A stretch of DNA of 64,000 nucleotides from positions 248,001 through 312,000 of the forward strand of contig NZ_MDGK01000052.1 in assembly GCF_001870465.1 (NCBI RefSeq), given 5' to 3'. Position 1 is the first letter of the stretch, and each line of letters starts with the position of its first letter. Both the position numbers and the translations under genes were made by a program. The notes below the pieces were generated by a model. The model searched no databases. It worked only from the letters and a program-made list of their open reading frames with translations, and was not told the DNA's origin. This DNA is from Pseudomonas extremorientalis (lineage in GTDB: Bacteria > Pseudomonadota > Gammaproteobacteria > Pseudomonadales > Pseudomonadaceae). Positions 8,789 through 16,654 of this stretch are shown in pieces.

Positions 8789-9376
8789 ATGTTGCAACGC
8801 CTGTTGTTCGGTTTGATCACTGTGACCAGTTTGACCCTGGTTGGCTGCGCCAACAGCCCGCAACAACTGACCCCGGAACCGAAAATCACCACGCAGTTGG
8901 CCCCCGTGGGTCACGGCCAGCCGGTGTCGGTGCGTGTGGTGGATGGTCGTCCGTCGCCTACGCTCGGTTCGCGCGGCGGCCTGTATCCGGAAACCGCCCT
9001 GGTCTCGGTGAACGCTCAAGACGTACTGCCCAAGCTGCAGGCCCAGGCCGAAGCTGCCGTGCGCCTGCTGGGTTTCACCCCGAGCCCCAACGCGCCGGGT
9101 GCTCCGCAGTTGACGATCACCCTGGCCGAATTGAAGTACCAGTCGCCTAAAGACGGCCTGTACGTGACCGAAGCATCCATCGGCGCCACCTTCAAGTCCG
9201 ACGTCACCGCCGGCACCCGTCGCTACAGCGGCCGCTACGGTGCGTCCCTGAACCAGCGTTTCGGCATGTCGCCGAACCAGGAAACCAACACCAAGTTGGT
9301 CAGCGACGTGCTGAGCGATGCCTTGACCCGCCTGTTCAAGGACCCAAGCATCGGTTCGTTGCTCAGCGCGCAATAA
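8789..9376 (+). CDS. YajG-family lipoprotein
   Basis: 195 residues with a type II signal peptide (lipobox LVGC, Cys19) and no further membrane segment, so a lipid-anchored envelope protein. The body (VRVVDGRPSPTLGSRGGLY, later RLFKDPSIGSLLSAQ) matches the YajG family, whose function is not known. The ATG at 8789 follows GGAGAGAAGAG. The gene ends at a strong terminator. Confidence 0.85.
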   Translation: MLQRLLFGLITVTSLTLVGCANSPQQLTPEPKITTQLAPVGHGQPVSVRVVDGRPSPTLGSRGGLYPETALVSVNAQDVLPKLQAQAEAAVRLLGFTPSPNAPGAPQLTITLAELKYQSPKDGLYVTEASIGATFKSDVTAGTRRYSGRYGASLNQRFGMSPNQETNTKLVSDVLSDALTRLFKDPSIGSLLSAQ

Positions 9377-9391
9377 CCGGTCCTTAAAAAA

Positions 9392-9421
9392 GCCGGGCTC
9401 ATCAGTGAGCCCGGTTTTTTT
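9392..9421. terminator. Terminator after the YajG-like gene
   Basis: A nine-base-pair stem (CCGGGCTCA with TGAGCCCGG) is followed by eight T residues and preceded by an A run, so it can also act for the gene converging from the right. Confidence 0.92.
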
Positions 9422-9433
9422 TCGTCTTCAGTT

Positions 9434-9643
9434 TCATGCAGCCGTGTCGATACAGAAATCCAGCAGGCTCACCCCGGTCAACAGATCGGCCTCCGGCAGG
9501 TCGGCATGCTGGTGTCCGCCAAGGGCGCAATACACCAGCCAGTGGCGGTCCTGGACGTTGAAGGCCAGGCCGCCGATCAGCGCTTCCTGCTCATCGCTCG
9601 GGGCGATCAGATACAGCCGATCCTGGTTGTGCGCATGCAGCAT
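9434..9643 (-). CDS. Small conserved hypothetical protein
   Basis: 69 residues starting MLHAHNQDRLYLIAPSDEQ, with no signal or membrane segment and no recognised domain. The start at 9643 is preferred over an in-frame ATG seven codons upstream because AGGAG lies six bases before it. It is convergent with the YajG-like gene, and the shared terminator could end it. An 11-base-period direct repeat lies about 45-60 bases upstream. Confidence 0.65.
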   Translation of the reverse strand: MLHAHNQDRLYLIAPSDEQEALIGGLAFNVQDRHWLVYCALGGHQHADLPEADLLTGVSLLDFCIDTAA

Positions 9644-9686
9644 GACAAGCTCCTGAAACGTCAAAGGGCAACAGAGTGGCTTGTTA

Positions 9687-9705
9687 AGGTGACGTTCAGG
9701 TGACG
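9687..9705. promoter_or_regulatory. Direct repeat AGGTGACG-N3-AGGTGACG
   Basis: Two perfect eight-base repeats with an 11-base period lie upstream of the leftward gene at 9643. The spacing is that of OmpR-family regulator sites. The regulator is unknown. Confidence 0.35.
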
Positions 9706-9826
9706 CCGTAAATTACTGGATACATTAGCCGTCAATGGGGGAGGGAGCATTTCAGGCGCCGGAGGCCACTATCGTTCAGGTTTGTATCTGAACCGATACC
9801 AAAACACTGTTTTGCCGAGGTTTGCG

Positions 9827-10084
9827 ATGGCGCTGCCCGCACTTTTGACCAATGTTGTTGCTTTGGCCGTGGCCTGTCCGGGCGCGGCACTGCTGTTCAT
9901 TACCCGCCTGCGCGAACAGCGCGCCATGGCCGACCTCACCGCGCAGAGCGAAGATCGCGCAATTGATCAGCCGATGTTGTTTCTGGATGTGCGCACCGAA
10001 CGGGCGCATCGCCTGGCTTACCGCGTCGGGTTTGCCTGCCTGGGCGTGGCGCTGGCCATCTCCTGGCTCAGCACCCGCCTTTAA
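9827..10084 (+). CDS. Small two-helix membrane protein, hypothetical
   Basis: 85 residues with two predicted membrane helices (LLTNVVALAVACPGAALLFI near the N-terminus and VGFACLGVALAISWL at the end) separated by a charged loop. It resembles small Pseudomonas membrane proteins of unknown role. The ATG at 9827 follows CGAGG. Dyads in the promoter region (9774-9800) may be operators. A REP doublet follows. Confidence 0.6.
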   Translation: MALPALLTNVVALAVACPGAALLFITRLREQRAMADLTAQSEDRAIDQPMLFLDVRTERAHRLAYRVGFACLGVALAISWLSTRL

Positions 10085-10101
10085 GAACACCACAAAACAA
10101 A

Positions 10102-10191
10102 TGTGGGAGGGGGGCTTGCCCCCGATGACGGAGCTTCAGTCGACAGCTGATTGACTGATACACCGCTATCGGGGGCAAGCCCCCTCCCACA
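10102..10191. repeat. REP doublet (REPIN)
   Basis: The left arm TGTGGGAGGGGGGCTTGCCC and the right arm GGGCAAGCCCCCTCCCACA are inverted around a spacer of about 35-40 bases. It lies between the converging small membrane protein gene and the acyltransferase gene. TTTTT follows the right arm, so it may also terminate rightward transcripts. Confidence 0.9.
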
Positions 10192-10206
10192 TTTTTGAAT
10201 CGGTGT

Positions 10207-11370
10207 TTAGAGGGGTATTCCAGCCTTGACCCGATACTGATTGCGCACCGGCGTCGCATATTGCACCACCAGGAACGGCCGGTGCTCAGCCGGGCAGTCG
10301 TTCAGACGCCGCTCCCACTCCGCCTTCGCCTTGGCCAGTTCATCAGCCGGGAACACTTCGGCCGCCGTCGGCACCTGCAATTGAGGGTCGGCGTCGCTCC
10401 ACTGGGCGTAGGCCAGGTAATGCACCGGGAACAACCGGTAGCCCCCCAGAATCTGCCGGTCCATTTCTGCCGCCAGCAACTTGGTGTCTTCGAAACGCTC
10501 GGTAATCGGCGGCGCGAAGTTAATGTGCACGCGACCCTTGTAGCCGGTGATGCCCAGGGCAATGCTCACATCATCTTCGCCCTGCGCCTTGACGTAGGTG
10601 CCGGTGGTCGCGCGGATGTACAGCTCGCGGGCCTTGGCTGAATCACACGGGTCGTATTCGTAGCTGATGGACACCGGCGTCAGGTTCAGCGACTGGATCA
10701 CCTCGGCAAACGGCTCGTCCTTGCGGCTGACGTGGAACATCTTGAGGATCGCCGACTCGGTACGGTCATCTCCATCCTTGGCGCGCCCTTCGGCCTGGGC
10801 GATCCAGATCGACGCACCGTCGTTGCGGATCGAATGGTTGATGTAGGCCGACAGCAGCTGATACGCCGCCATCTTCTCTTTGCGCCCGGTGATCGAGCGG
10901 TGCACGATGAAACTCTTGTTCAGGCGCATCAGGTCGCTGACAAACGGCTTCTGCAGCAGGTTGTCGCCAATGGCGATGCGAGGTGTCGGCAGGCCGGCGT
11001 GGTATACCGCATAGTTGACGAAGGCCGGGTCCATCACGATATCGCGGTGGTTGGCCAGGAACAGGTAGGCGGTGCCGGACTTGAGCTGCTCGACCCCGGT
11101 GTAGGTCACGCCGTCGGTCGCCCGGTCAATGGTGTGGTCGACGTAGTACTCGACTTTGTCCTGCAGCGTGGCCACGGTGGTGACGCCGGCGAATTCACGG
11201 CGCAGTTTGCGGGCGATCATCGGCTTGAGCAGCCAGCCCAGGGCGCCGGCGAAGCGCGGGAAGCGGAAGTGGGTCAGGATGTCCAGAAAGGCCTTGTCAC
11301 TGAACAGACGTGCCAGCACTGCCGGGACTTCGCTGTCGTTGTAAGGTCGGATGGTATCGAATTCGCCCAT
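10207..11370 (-). CDS. PlsC-like acyltransferase (putative 1-acylglycerol-3-phosphate acyltransferase)
   Basis: 387 residues. The central part has the order expected of glycerolipid acyltransferases: ANHRDIVMDPAF (motif I, about 105-116), SFIVHRSITGRK (motif II) and IAQAEGRAKDGDDRTE (motif III, about 190). Motif I has one extra residue between His and Asp compared with the usual NHxxxxD (see findings). No strong membrane helix is evident, so it may bind the membrane peripherally. The second of two adjacent ATGs is chosen because it is better spaced from GAGAG. The acyl substrate is unknown. Confidence 0.75.
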   Translation of the reverse strand: MGEFDTIRPYNDSEVPAVLARLFSDKAFLDILTHFRFPRFAGALGWLLKPMIARKLRREFAGVTTVATLQDKVEYYVDHTIDRATDGVTYTGVEQLKSGTAYLFLANHRDIVMDPAFVNYAVYHAGLPTPRIAIGDNLLQKPFVSDLMRLNKSFIVHRSITGRKEKMAAYQLLSAYINHSIRNDGASIWIAQAEGRAKDGDDRTESAILKMFHVSRKDEPFAEVIQSLNLTPVSISYEYDPCDSAKARELYIRATTGTYVKAQGEDDVSIALGITGYKGRVHINFAPPITERFEDTKLLAAEMDRQILGGYRLFPVHYLAYAQWSDADPQLQVPTAAEVFPADELAKAKAEWERRLNDCPAEHRPFLVVQYATPVRNQYRVKAGIPL

Positions 11371-11502
11371 CATGCTCTCTTGTTAGAAACGGCTAGGGTA
11401 AGTAAAGGAAATACCAGGGTGCGGCCCGAGTAATGGGCTCGGCCAAAAATAGCCCTGTAAATAGACCGGCGATTATACGCACAAGTCACCTTGGAGGCTG
11501 CG

Positions 11503-11685
11503 ATGCTGGAAAACGCGACGTACGATTGTCCTTATTGCGGTGAAGTGGTCGAGACAACGGTGGATTTGTCCGGGGGGGATCAGGTTTATATAGAGGACTG
11601 CCAGGTGTGCTGCCGACCGATCATTTTCGATCTGCAGGTACATGGCGAAGAATGGATGCTTGAAACCCGTAGTGAAAACGAATAG
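11503..11685 (+). CDS. CPXCG-motif cysteine-rich protein
   Basis: 60 residues with CPYCG at 9-13 and a second pair in DCQVCCRPI, together a likely four-cysteine zinc ribbon. This is a known small family of unknown function. It is the first of a likely three-gene rightward group, and the next gene begins eleven bases downstream. GGAGG lies before the ATG. Confidence 0.85.
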   Translation: MLENATYDCPYCGEVVETTVDLSGGDQVYIEDCQVCCRPIIFDLQVHGEEWMLETRSENE

Positions 11686-11696
11686 CGGGGACGCTG

Positions 11697-11957
11697 ATGC
11701 AACGAATCTACGAACCGGAAAACCTGATGGAGGGCGAGCTGCTGCAACAGATGCTCGCCAGCGAAGGTATCGAGGCGCACCTGGTGGGTCGTCATTTGCT
11801 CGGCGGCACCGGCGAATTGCCCATCTTCGGCCTGCTGGGCCTGGAGGTGGATAATGACCGCGCCCTGTATGCCCGCGAGTTGATTACCGCCTATATCGGC
11901 GCACAACCGTTGCCGGGCGACGAACCCGACAGCTTCCCCGACGTGCTGGTCTGTTAG
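11697..11957 (+). CDS. DUF2007-type putative signal-transducing protein
   Basis: 86 residues. The pattern MQRIYEPENLMEGELLQQMLASEGIEAHL, with a later GLLGLEV and DNDRALYARELI, is that of DUF2007, a ferredoxin-like fold related to PII-type regulators. The role is unknown. It is co-directional with, and close to, the CPXCG gene, a pairing I have seen in other pseudomonads. Confidence 0.82.
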   Translation: MQRIYEPENLMEGELLQQMLASEGIEAHLVGRHLLGGTGELPIFGLLGLEVDNDRALYARELITAYIGAQPLPGDEPDSFPDVLVC

Positions 11958-11993
11958 GCTGTCGGTCGGTTTACCCAAGAGTCGTGTTACCCC

Positions 11994-12614
11994 ATGTGTG
12001 GACGTTATGCCCTGTTTCGCTGGACCCCCGCTTTTGCTGCCCTGCCGGGCTTTCCGGCCGACCAGCAGGCCCAGTGGAACATTTCCCCGAATGATTCTGT
12101 GCTGATCCAGCGCGCCGCCGACGGCCAGCGCACCCTGGCTCGCGCCCGCTGGGGGCTCACCCCGCCCTGGTTGACCGATCTTTCCCGTACCCCCGCCCAC
12201 GCCCGCGCCGAAACCCTGGCCGAACAGCCGATGTTTCGCGAAGCGTTCCGCCAGCGTCGCTGCCTGCTACCGGCCAATGGGTTCTACGAATGGCGTGGCA
12301 CCCAGCGCAAGCGCCCGTACTGGCTGACACCGGGGGAGGGCTCCACGTTGTTTTTTGCCGCGATCTGGGAGGCCTACCCGGTGCAGGAACAGGTGTGGCT
12401 GAGCACCGCGGTGGTGACCCAGGCCGCGCAGGCCCAGCGTCGGCCACTGATTCTGGATGAGGCCGGACAGGCAGCCTGGCTCGACCCCGAGACGCCGTTG
12501 CATGTGTTGCAAGGCCTGCTGGCCAGTGAGCCGAGCGCGTTGCGCGAGCGGGTCCTGGCCAACATGGTCAATGATCCCAAGCTTAACGGGCCGGAGTGCC
12601 TGACCCCGGCTTAA
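11994..12614 (+). CDS. YedK/HMCES-like SRAP protein with altered active site
   Basis: 206 residues of the SOS-response-associated peptidase (SRAP) family, whose members form a covalent bond to abasic sites in single-stranded DNA through Cys2. Cys2 (MCGRYALF), the NISPN segment, RWGLTPPW and the glutamate in GFYEW (E99) are present. The conserved Asn of the NARxET motif is His69 here, and the His of the HDRRP motif is Ala147. Whether it crosslinks DNA is therefore uncertain. The stop overlaps that of the converging chemotaxis gene. Confidence 0.85.
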   Translation: MCGRYALFRWTPAFAALPGFPADQQAQWNISPNDSVLIQRAADGQRTLARARWGLTPPWLTDLSRTPAHARAETLAEQPMFREAFRQRRCLLPANGFYEWRGTQRKRPYWLTPGEGSTLFFAAIWEAYPVQEQVWLSTAVVTQAAQAQRRPLILDEAGQAAWLDPETPLHVLQGLLASEPSALRERVLANMVNDPKLNGPECLTPA

Positions 12615-14749
12615 ACCTTGAACTGATTGATCAGCCGGCGCTGCTGCTCGGCCAACTTGGTCAAGTCTGCACTGGCCGCACTGGATTCATCCGCGCCGCC
12701 CGCCACTTCATTGGCCACCTGGCCGATATTGATCACGTTGCGATTGATGTCCTCGGCCACCGCGCTCTGCTCCTCGGCGGCACTCGCGATCTGGGTGTTC
12801 ATGTCGTTGATCACCGACACCGCCTGGGTGATGGTCTCCAGTGCTTCGGCCGCCTTGGCCGCGTGTTGCACGCTTTCATCGGTGCGGTTCTGGCTGTCCT
12901 CCATCACCCGCACCACATCCCGCGTGCCTTGTTGCAACTGCTGGATCATAGTCTGGATTTCTTCAGTGGCCTTTTGCGTCTTCTGCGCCAGGTTGCGCAC
13001 TTCGTCGGCGACCACGGCAAAACCACGACCTTGCTCGCCGGCCCGCGCCGCCTCGATGGCGGCGTTGAGTGCCAGCAGGTTGGTCTGCTCGGCAATCCCG
13101 CGAATCGCCGTGAGGATGGCGTTGATGTTTTCGCTGTCCTTGGCCAGGGTTTGCACCACACCGACGGCCTTGCCGATTTCCTCGGCGAGCGCGCCGATGG
13201 AGGTGGAGGTGTCACGCACAATACGCATGCCCTGGCTCGCGGCCTGGTCGGCATGGCTGGCGGCCTGTGCGGCTTGGGTGGCGTTGCGTGCAACGTCTTG
13301 CGCAGTGGCGGTCATCTCATGCACGGCGGTGGCGACCTGGTCGATCTCCACCATCTGTTTATGCACACCCTGGTTGGTACGGATCGCGATATCAGCGGTG
13401 TGCTCCGACGAGTCGCTGACCTTCTGCACCGAACTCACCACCTGGGTGATCATGCCTTGCAGCTTGATCAGGAAGGTGTTGAAACCGTTGGCAATCGCGC
13501 CCAGTTCGTCGGCGCGATCACTGGTCAGGCGCCGCGTCAGGTCACCTTCGCCCTGGGCGATGTCATTGAGCATCGCGACCATTTGCTTGAGTGGCCGGGC
13601 GATGCCGTGGCCTACCAGCCAGATCACCAGCAGGCCGATACCGGCGATCAGCAGGCCGGCGATGGTCATGCCGAAAATGTCGGTCTTGCGCTGGGTTTCC
13701 AGGTCGCTTTGCAGTTTCTGCGAGTCGGCCATTACGGCACTCAAAGGCAGCTGCATCATCAGGGTCCAGCGCGCATCGGTCTGGCCGATGTTGAACGGCA
13801 GGAACAACTCGATATGCCCGTGCTCCTTGTCGATGTCGTAGCGCACTTCGCCGATTTTCAGTTGGCCGAGGTTGGCCAGTTCATTGCTGTCGAGCAGGTC
13901 GCTGGCCTTTTCGCCGAGTTTGCTGGCGTCCTGGGTGTAGGCCACCAGGCGGCCGTTGCTGGAGATCAGCGCCAGTTCACCGGCGCCGTTGTAGAGTTTC
14001 TGGTCGGCACCGGTCAGCATGTCCTGGATGAAGTTCACCGACAGGTCGGCGCCGACGATGCCCTGGAACGTGCCATCGATCATGATTGGCTCGATAAATG
14101 AGGCCAGCATCACCATCGCGTTGCCCACCTTGTAGGGCGCGGGGTCGATGACACAGGCCTTTTTGCTTTCCTTGGAGCACAGGTAGTACTCGCTGGCGCG
14201 CACGCCTGTGGAGAGGATTTTCTGGTCGGCCACATCGGCCAGTTTATCCATGCCCAGGCTGCCATCTGCGTTGCGGTACCACCACGGCAGGAAACGTCCG
14301 TCGGCGCCCATGCCGACAATCGGGCTGTTCACGTAGGCCGCGTCGTTGTGATCGATAGCGTTGGGCTCCCAGCCGATGTAGGCGCCGAGGATTTTGGGGT
14401 TGCGTACCACGGTTTCGTGCAGCAGGTTGATCAGTTGCTCGCGGCCAAGCTGCAGGGCGGGTTCACCCTTCGCGTCTTTCATGCCGAGCAGTGCGTTGGT
14501 AGTGGCCAGGCTTTTGGCGGTTACCAACGGCGCTTCCAATTCACGCTGGATCAGCGTGGCCTGGGTTTGCGCCAGGGCGGTGAGGCGCTGTTCGATAATC
14601 TGTTCGAACTGCACCTGGGTGCGCTTCTGCACCATCTCCTGGGTGCGCGCGCCGGCAAACAAGGCGTAGAGCACCAGCACCGCCACTACGCTCAGGACAA
14701 TGGCCCCGGCCAGGGCCGCGACAGAAAATTGAATCGACTTGAATTTCAT
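12611..14749 (-). CDS. Methyl-accepting chemotaxis protein with double-Cache sensor
   Basis: 712 residues: a membrane helix at about 9-31, a large periplasmic domain of dCache type (about 35-340), a second helix (about 355-380), a HAMP domain beginning ARPLKQMVAMLNDIAQGEGDLTRRL, and a signalling domain whose hairpin tip starts near residue 553 (AEQTNLLALNAAIEAARAGE, GRGFAVVADEVRNLA). It passes ligand signals to CheA/CheW. The ligand is unknown: the typical amino-acid-binding pattern is not clear, and an unusual CSKESKKAC pair lies in the sensor. The C-terminus has no CheR tether pentapeptide. Confidence 0.93.
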   Translation of the reverse strand: MKFKSIQFSVAALAGAIVLSVVAVLVLYALFAGARTQEMVQKRTQVQFEQIIEQRLTALAQTQATLIQRELEAPLVTAKSLATTNALLGMKDAKGEPALQLGREQLINLLHETVVRNPKILGAYIGWEPNAIDHNDAAYVNSPIVGMGADGRFLPWWYRNADGSLGMDKLADVADQKILSTGVRASEYYLCSKESKKACVIDPAPYKVGNAMVMLASFIEPIMIDGTFQGIVGADLSVNFIQDMLTGADQKLYNGAGELALISSNGRLVAYTQDASKLGEKASDLLDSNELANLGQLKIGEVRYDIDKEHGHIELFLPFNIGQTDARWTLMMQLPLSAVMADSQKLQSDLETQRKTDIFGMTIAGLLIAGIGLLVIWLVGHGIARPLKQMVAMLNDIAQGEGDLTRRLTSDRADELGAIANGFNTFLIKLQGMITQVVSSVQKVSDSSEHTADIAIRTNQGVHKQMVEIDQVATAVHEMTATAQDVARNATQAAQAASHADQAASQGMRIVRDTSTSIGALAEEIGKAVGVVQTLAKDSENINAILTAIRGIAEQTNLLALNAAIEAARAGEQGRGFAVVADEVRNLAQKTQKATEEIQTMIQQLQQGTRDVVRVMEDSQNRTDESVQHAAKAAEALETITQAVSVINDMNTQIASAAEEQSAVAEDINRNVINIGQVANEVAGGADESSAASADLTKLAEQQRRLINQFKV

Positions 14750-14989
14750 GAAAGCTCCGGGCGCAGGGGAGAGGGCCTGTCCTGTGTATCGGCCGAGGGC
14801 GAGGTGGGCATGAGGGGGGCGCCCGGCAAAATAGGGGGATGTGTCGCAAACAGAATGCTCGGCGCCGCCGCTGGCGTGTGAGATGTATCGGAAAGTCAGC
14901 GGTTACATGTCAGGTGTATCTGGCGTCGATACAAATGTGCGCCTACGATACGCGCCATGTTTAAGGGCTTGCTATCAGGGAGAGTGTTG
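14750..14989. promoter_or_regulatory. Divergent promoter region with repeated TGTATC half-sites
   Basis: The 240 bases between the chemotaxis gene and the M48 protease gene contain TGTATC at 14785-14790, 14884-14889 and 14915-14920, with inverted partners at 14928-14933 (GATACA) and 14947-14951 (GATAC). The pair at 14915-14933 is a perfect TGTATC-N7-GATACA dyad. This looks like a regulator site. The regulator is not identifiable from the sequence. Confidence 0.4.
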
Positions 14990-15808
14990 ATGAAGAAGTC
15001 ATTGGTGATAAGTGGTTTGGTCGCGGCGATGCTGCTGGCCGGGTGTCAGTCGGTCAATACCACCAGCGGCGGCGCTGTCGGGGTAGAGCGCAAGCAGTAC
15101 ATGTTCAGCATGCTGTCGAGCCAGGAAGTCGACCAGATGTATGCCCAGTCCTACCAGCAGACCCTGGGGGAGGCCAGCAGCAAGGGCCAACTGGACAAGA
15201 CCAGCGCCAACGCCAAGCGCGTGCAGGCCATCGCCAACCGCTTGATCGCCCAGGCGCCGACGTTCCGTGCGGATGCGGCGCAGTGGAAGTGGGAAGTGAA
15301 CCTGATCAAGAGCGATGAGATGAACGCCAACTGCGGGCCTGGCGGCAAAATCTTCGTGTACAGCGCGTTGATCGACAACCTCAAGCTCACCGATGACGAA
15401 CTGGCCGCCGTGATGGGCCATGAAATCGCCCACGCCTTGCGTGAGCATGGCCGCGAAGCCATGTCCAAGGCCTACGGGATCGAGATGGCCAAGCAGGGGG
15501 CCGGTGCGTTGTTCGGCCTCGGCCAGGACAGCCTGGCCCTGGCTGATACCGTGGCCAACTACGGCATGACCTTGCCCAACAGCCGCAGCAATGAAAACGA
15601 AGCGGACCTGATCGGCCTGGAGCTGGCAGCCCGTGCGGGCTACAACCCGAACGCGGCGATTACGCTGTGGAACAAGATGGCCAAGGCTTCGGAAGGCGCA
15701 CCACCGGAGTTCATGAGTACCCACCCGGCTTCCGACAGCCGAATCGCCTCGTTGCAGGCGGCGATTCCGAAGGTGATGCCGTTGTACCAGCAGGCCAAGA
15801 AATCCTGA
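14990..15808 (+). CDS. M48-family lipoprotein metalloprotease
   Basis: 272 residues with a lipoprotein signal peptide (LLAGC, Cys near 18). The zinc motif is HEIAH within VMGHEIAHALREHGREAM, and the third ligand is in NENEADLIGLELAARAGYNP. This order matches LoiP/YcaL-like M48 proteases, which cleave or clear misfolded outer-membrane proteins. It probably acts in the periplasm, anchored to a membrane. The ATG at 14990 has GGGAGAG upstream. A REP element follows. Confidence 0.9.
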   Translation: MKKSLVISGLVAAMLLAGCQSVNTTSGGAVGVERKQYMFSMLSSQEVDQMYAQSYQQTLGEASSKGQLDKTSANAKRVQAIANRLIAQAPTFRADAAQWKWEVNLIKSDEMNANCGPGGKIFVYSALIDNLKLTDDELAAVMGHEIAHALREHGREAMSKAYGIEMAKQGAGALFGLGQDSLALADTVANYGMTLPNSRSNENEADLIGLELAARAGYNPNAAITLWNKMAKASEGAPPEFMSTHPASDSRIASLQAAIPKVMPLYQQAKKS

Positions 15809-15825
15809 CCTTTTGAAGATCTAAA

Positions 15826-15853
15826 TGTGGAAGGGGGCAAGCCCCCTCCCACA
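15826..15853. repeat. Single REP element between convergent genes
   Basis: One REP unit, TGTGGAAGGGGGC then AA then GCCCCCTCCCACA, forms a compact hairpin with one mismatch. It lies between the stops of the M48 gene and the leftward GDT1 gene, which face each other. Confidence 0.85.
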
Positions 15854-15861
15854 GGGAACCC

Positions 15862-16446
15862 TTAGATCCACCCGCTGCTTTGCATGGCTTTGTACACGGC
15901 CACAATGGCCAGGATGAAAAACGCTGTAGCGGCCAAGCGACGAATCAACGTCAACGGCAGTTTCTCCGCCGCGAAATTCCCCGCCAAAACCACCGGCACG
16001 TTGGCAATCAGCATGCCCAGGGTGGTGCCGATGATCACCAGCCACAGCTCCGGATACTGAGCCGCCAGCATCACCGTGGCGATCTGCGTCTTGTCACCGA
16101 TTTCCGCCAGGAAGAACGCGATCAGCGTAGTCAGGAACGGCCCGAATTTGCGTGTGGTGCTGGCTTCGTCATCGTCGAGTTTGTCCGGCACCAGGGTCCA
16201 CAGCGCCGTGGCGCAGAAGCTTGCCGCCAGGATCCAGTGCAACACCGCATCCGAGAAGAAACTTCCGAACCACGCCCCCACGGCACCGGCGGCCGCATGG
16301 TTGGCCAGGGTCGCGGCAACGATGCCGGCGATGATCGGCCAGGGTTTGCGAAAGCGTGCGGCAAGGATGAGCGCGAGCAGTTGCGTCTTGTCGCCGATTT
16401 CGGCCAAGGCAACGATTGCGGTAGGTACGAGCAATGAATCCAGCAT
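15862..16446 (-). CDS. TMEM165/GDT1-family Mn2+/Ca2+ transporter
   Basis: 194 residues, six predicted helices in two halves, each carrying the signature AEIGDKTQ (about 14-21 and 116-123). Family members export or exchange manganese or calcium. The ATG at 16446 is chosen because the signature motifs then sit at normal positions and an Mn riboswitch lies directly upstream. An open frame continues upstream through the riboswitch but is not coding. The protein probably lowers cytoplasmic Mn2+ when the riboswitch is filled, by analogy with MntP and Alx. Confidence 0.92.
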   Translation of the reverse strand: MLDSLLVPTAIVALAEIGDKTQLLALILAARFRKPWPIIAGIVAATLANHAAAGAVGAWFGSFFSDAVLHWILAASFCATALWTLVPDKLDDDEASTTRKFGPFLTTLIAFFLAEIGDKTQIATVMLAAQYPELWLVIIGTTLGMLIANVPVVLAGNFAAEKLPLTLIRRLAATAFFILAIVAVYKAMQSSGWI

Positions 16447-16460
16447 CAGGTAGGTTTCCA

Positions 16461-16649
16461 GGGGCGGGTCGACACGGCTATGACACGTACAGCCTTCCCG
16501 CCCCGGGTAAGGTGTGCGTGTCATAGGTCTTGTCAAACCCCGGTCCGTCTGTGCGGACTCCTGGGTCGCATACGCCATGGTCTGCTGACCAAGTATGTTG
16601 ACGTATGCCGGACGAGCGTGGCGCTCGTGGGAGACTACTCCCCTAGGAC
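16461..16649 (-). promoter_or_regulatory. yybP-ykoY (Mn2+) riboswitch and expression platform
   Basis: Read leftward, P1 is GTCCTAGG (16649-16642) pairing with CCTATGAC (16527-16520) with one mismatch. Just inside is the hallmark GGGGAGTAG (16643-16635), then an ACATACT loop segment and a GACAAGACC 3' side. This is the yybP-ykoY class, known to sense Mn2+ upstream of transporter genes. Downstream, CTATGACACG (16526-16517) can pair with CGTGTCATAG (16487-16478), and GGGGCGGG (16504-16497) with CCCGCCCC (16468-16461). These two helices exclude each other. The GDT1 ATG is 15 bases beyond. Confidence 0.88.
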
Positions 16650-16654
16650 GCTGC

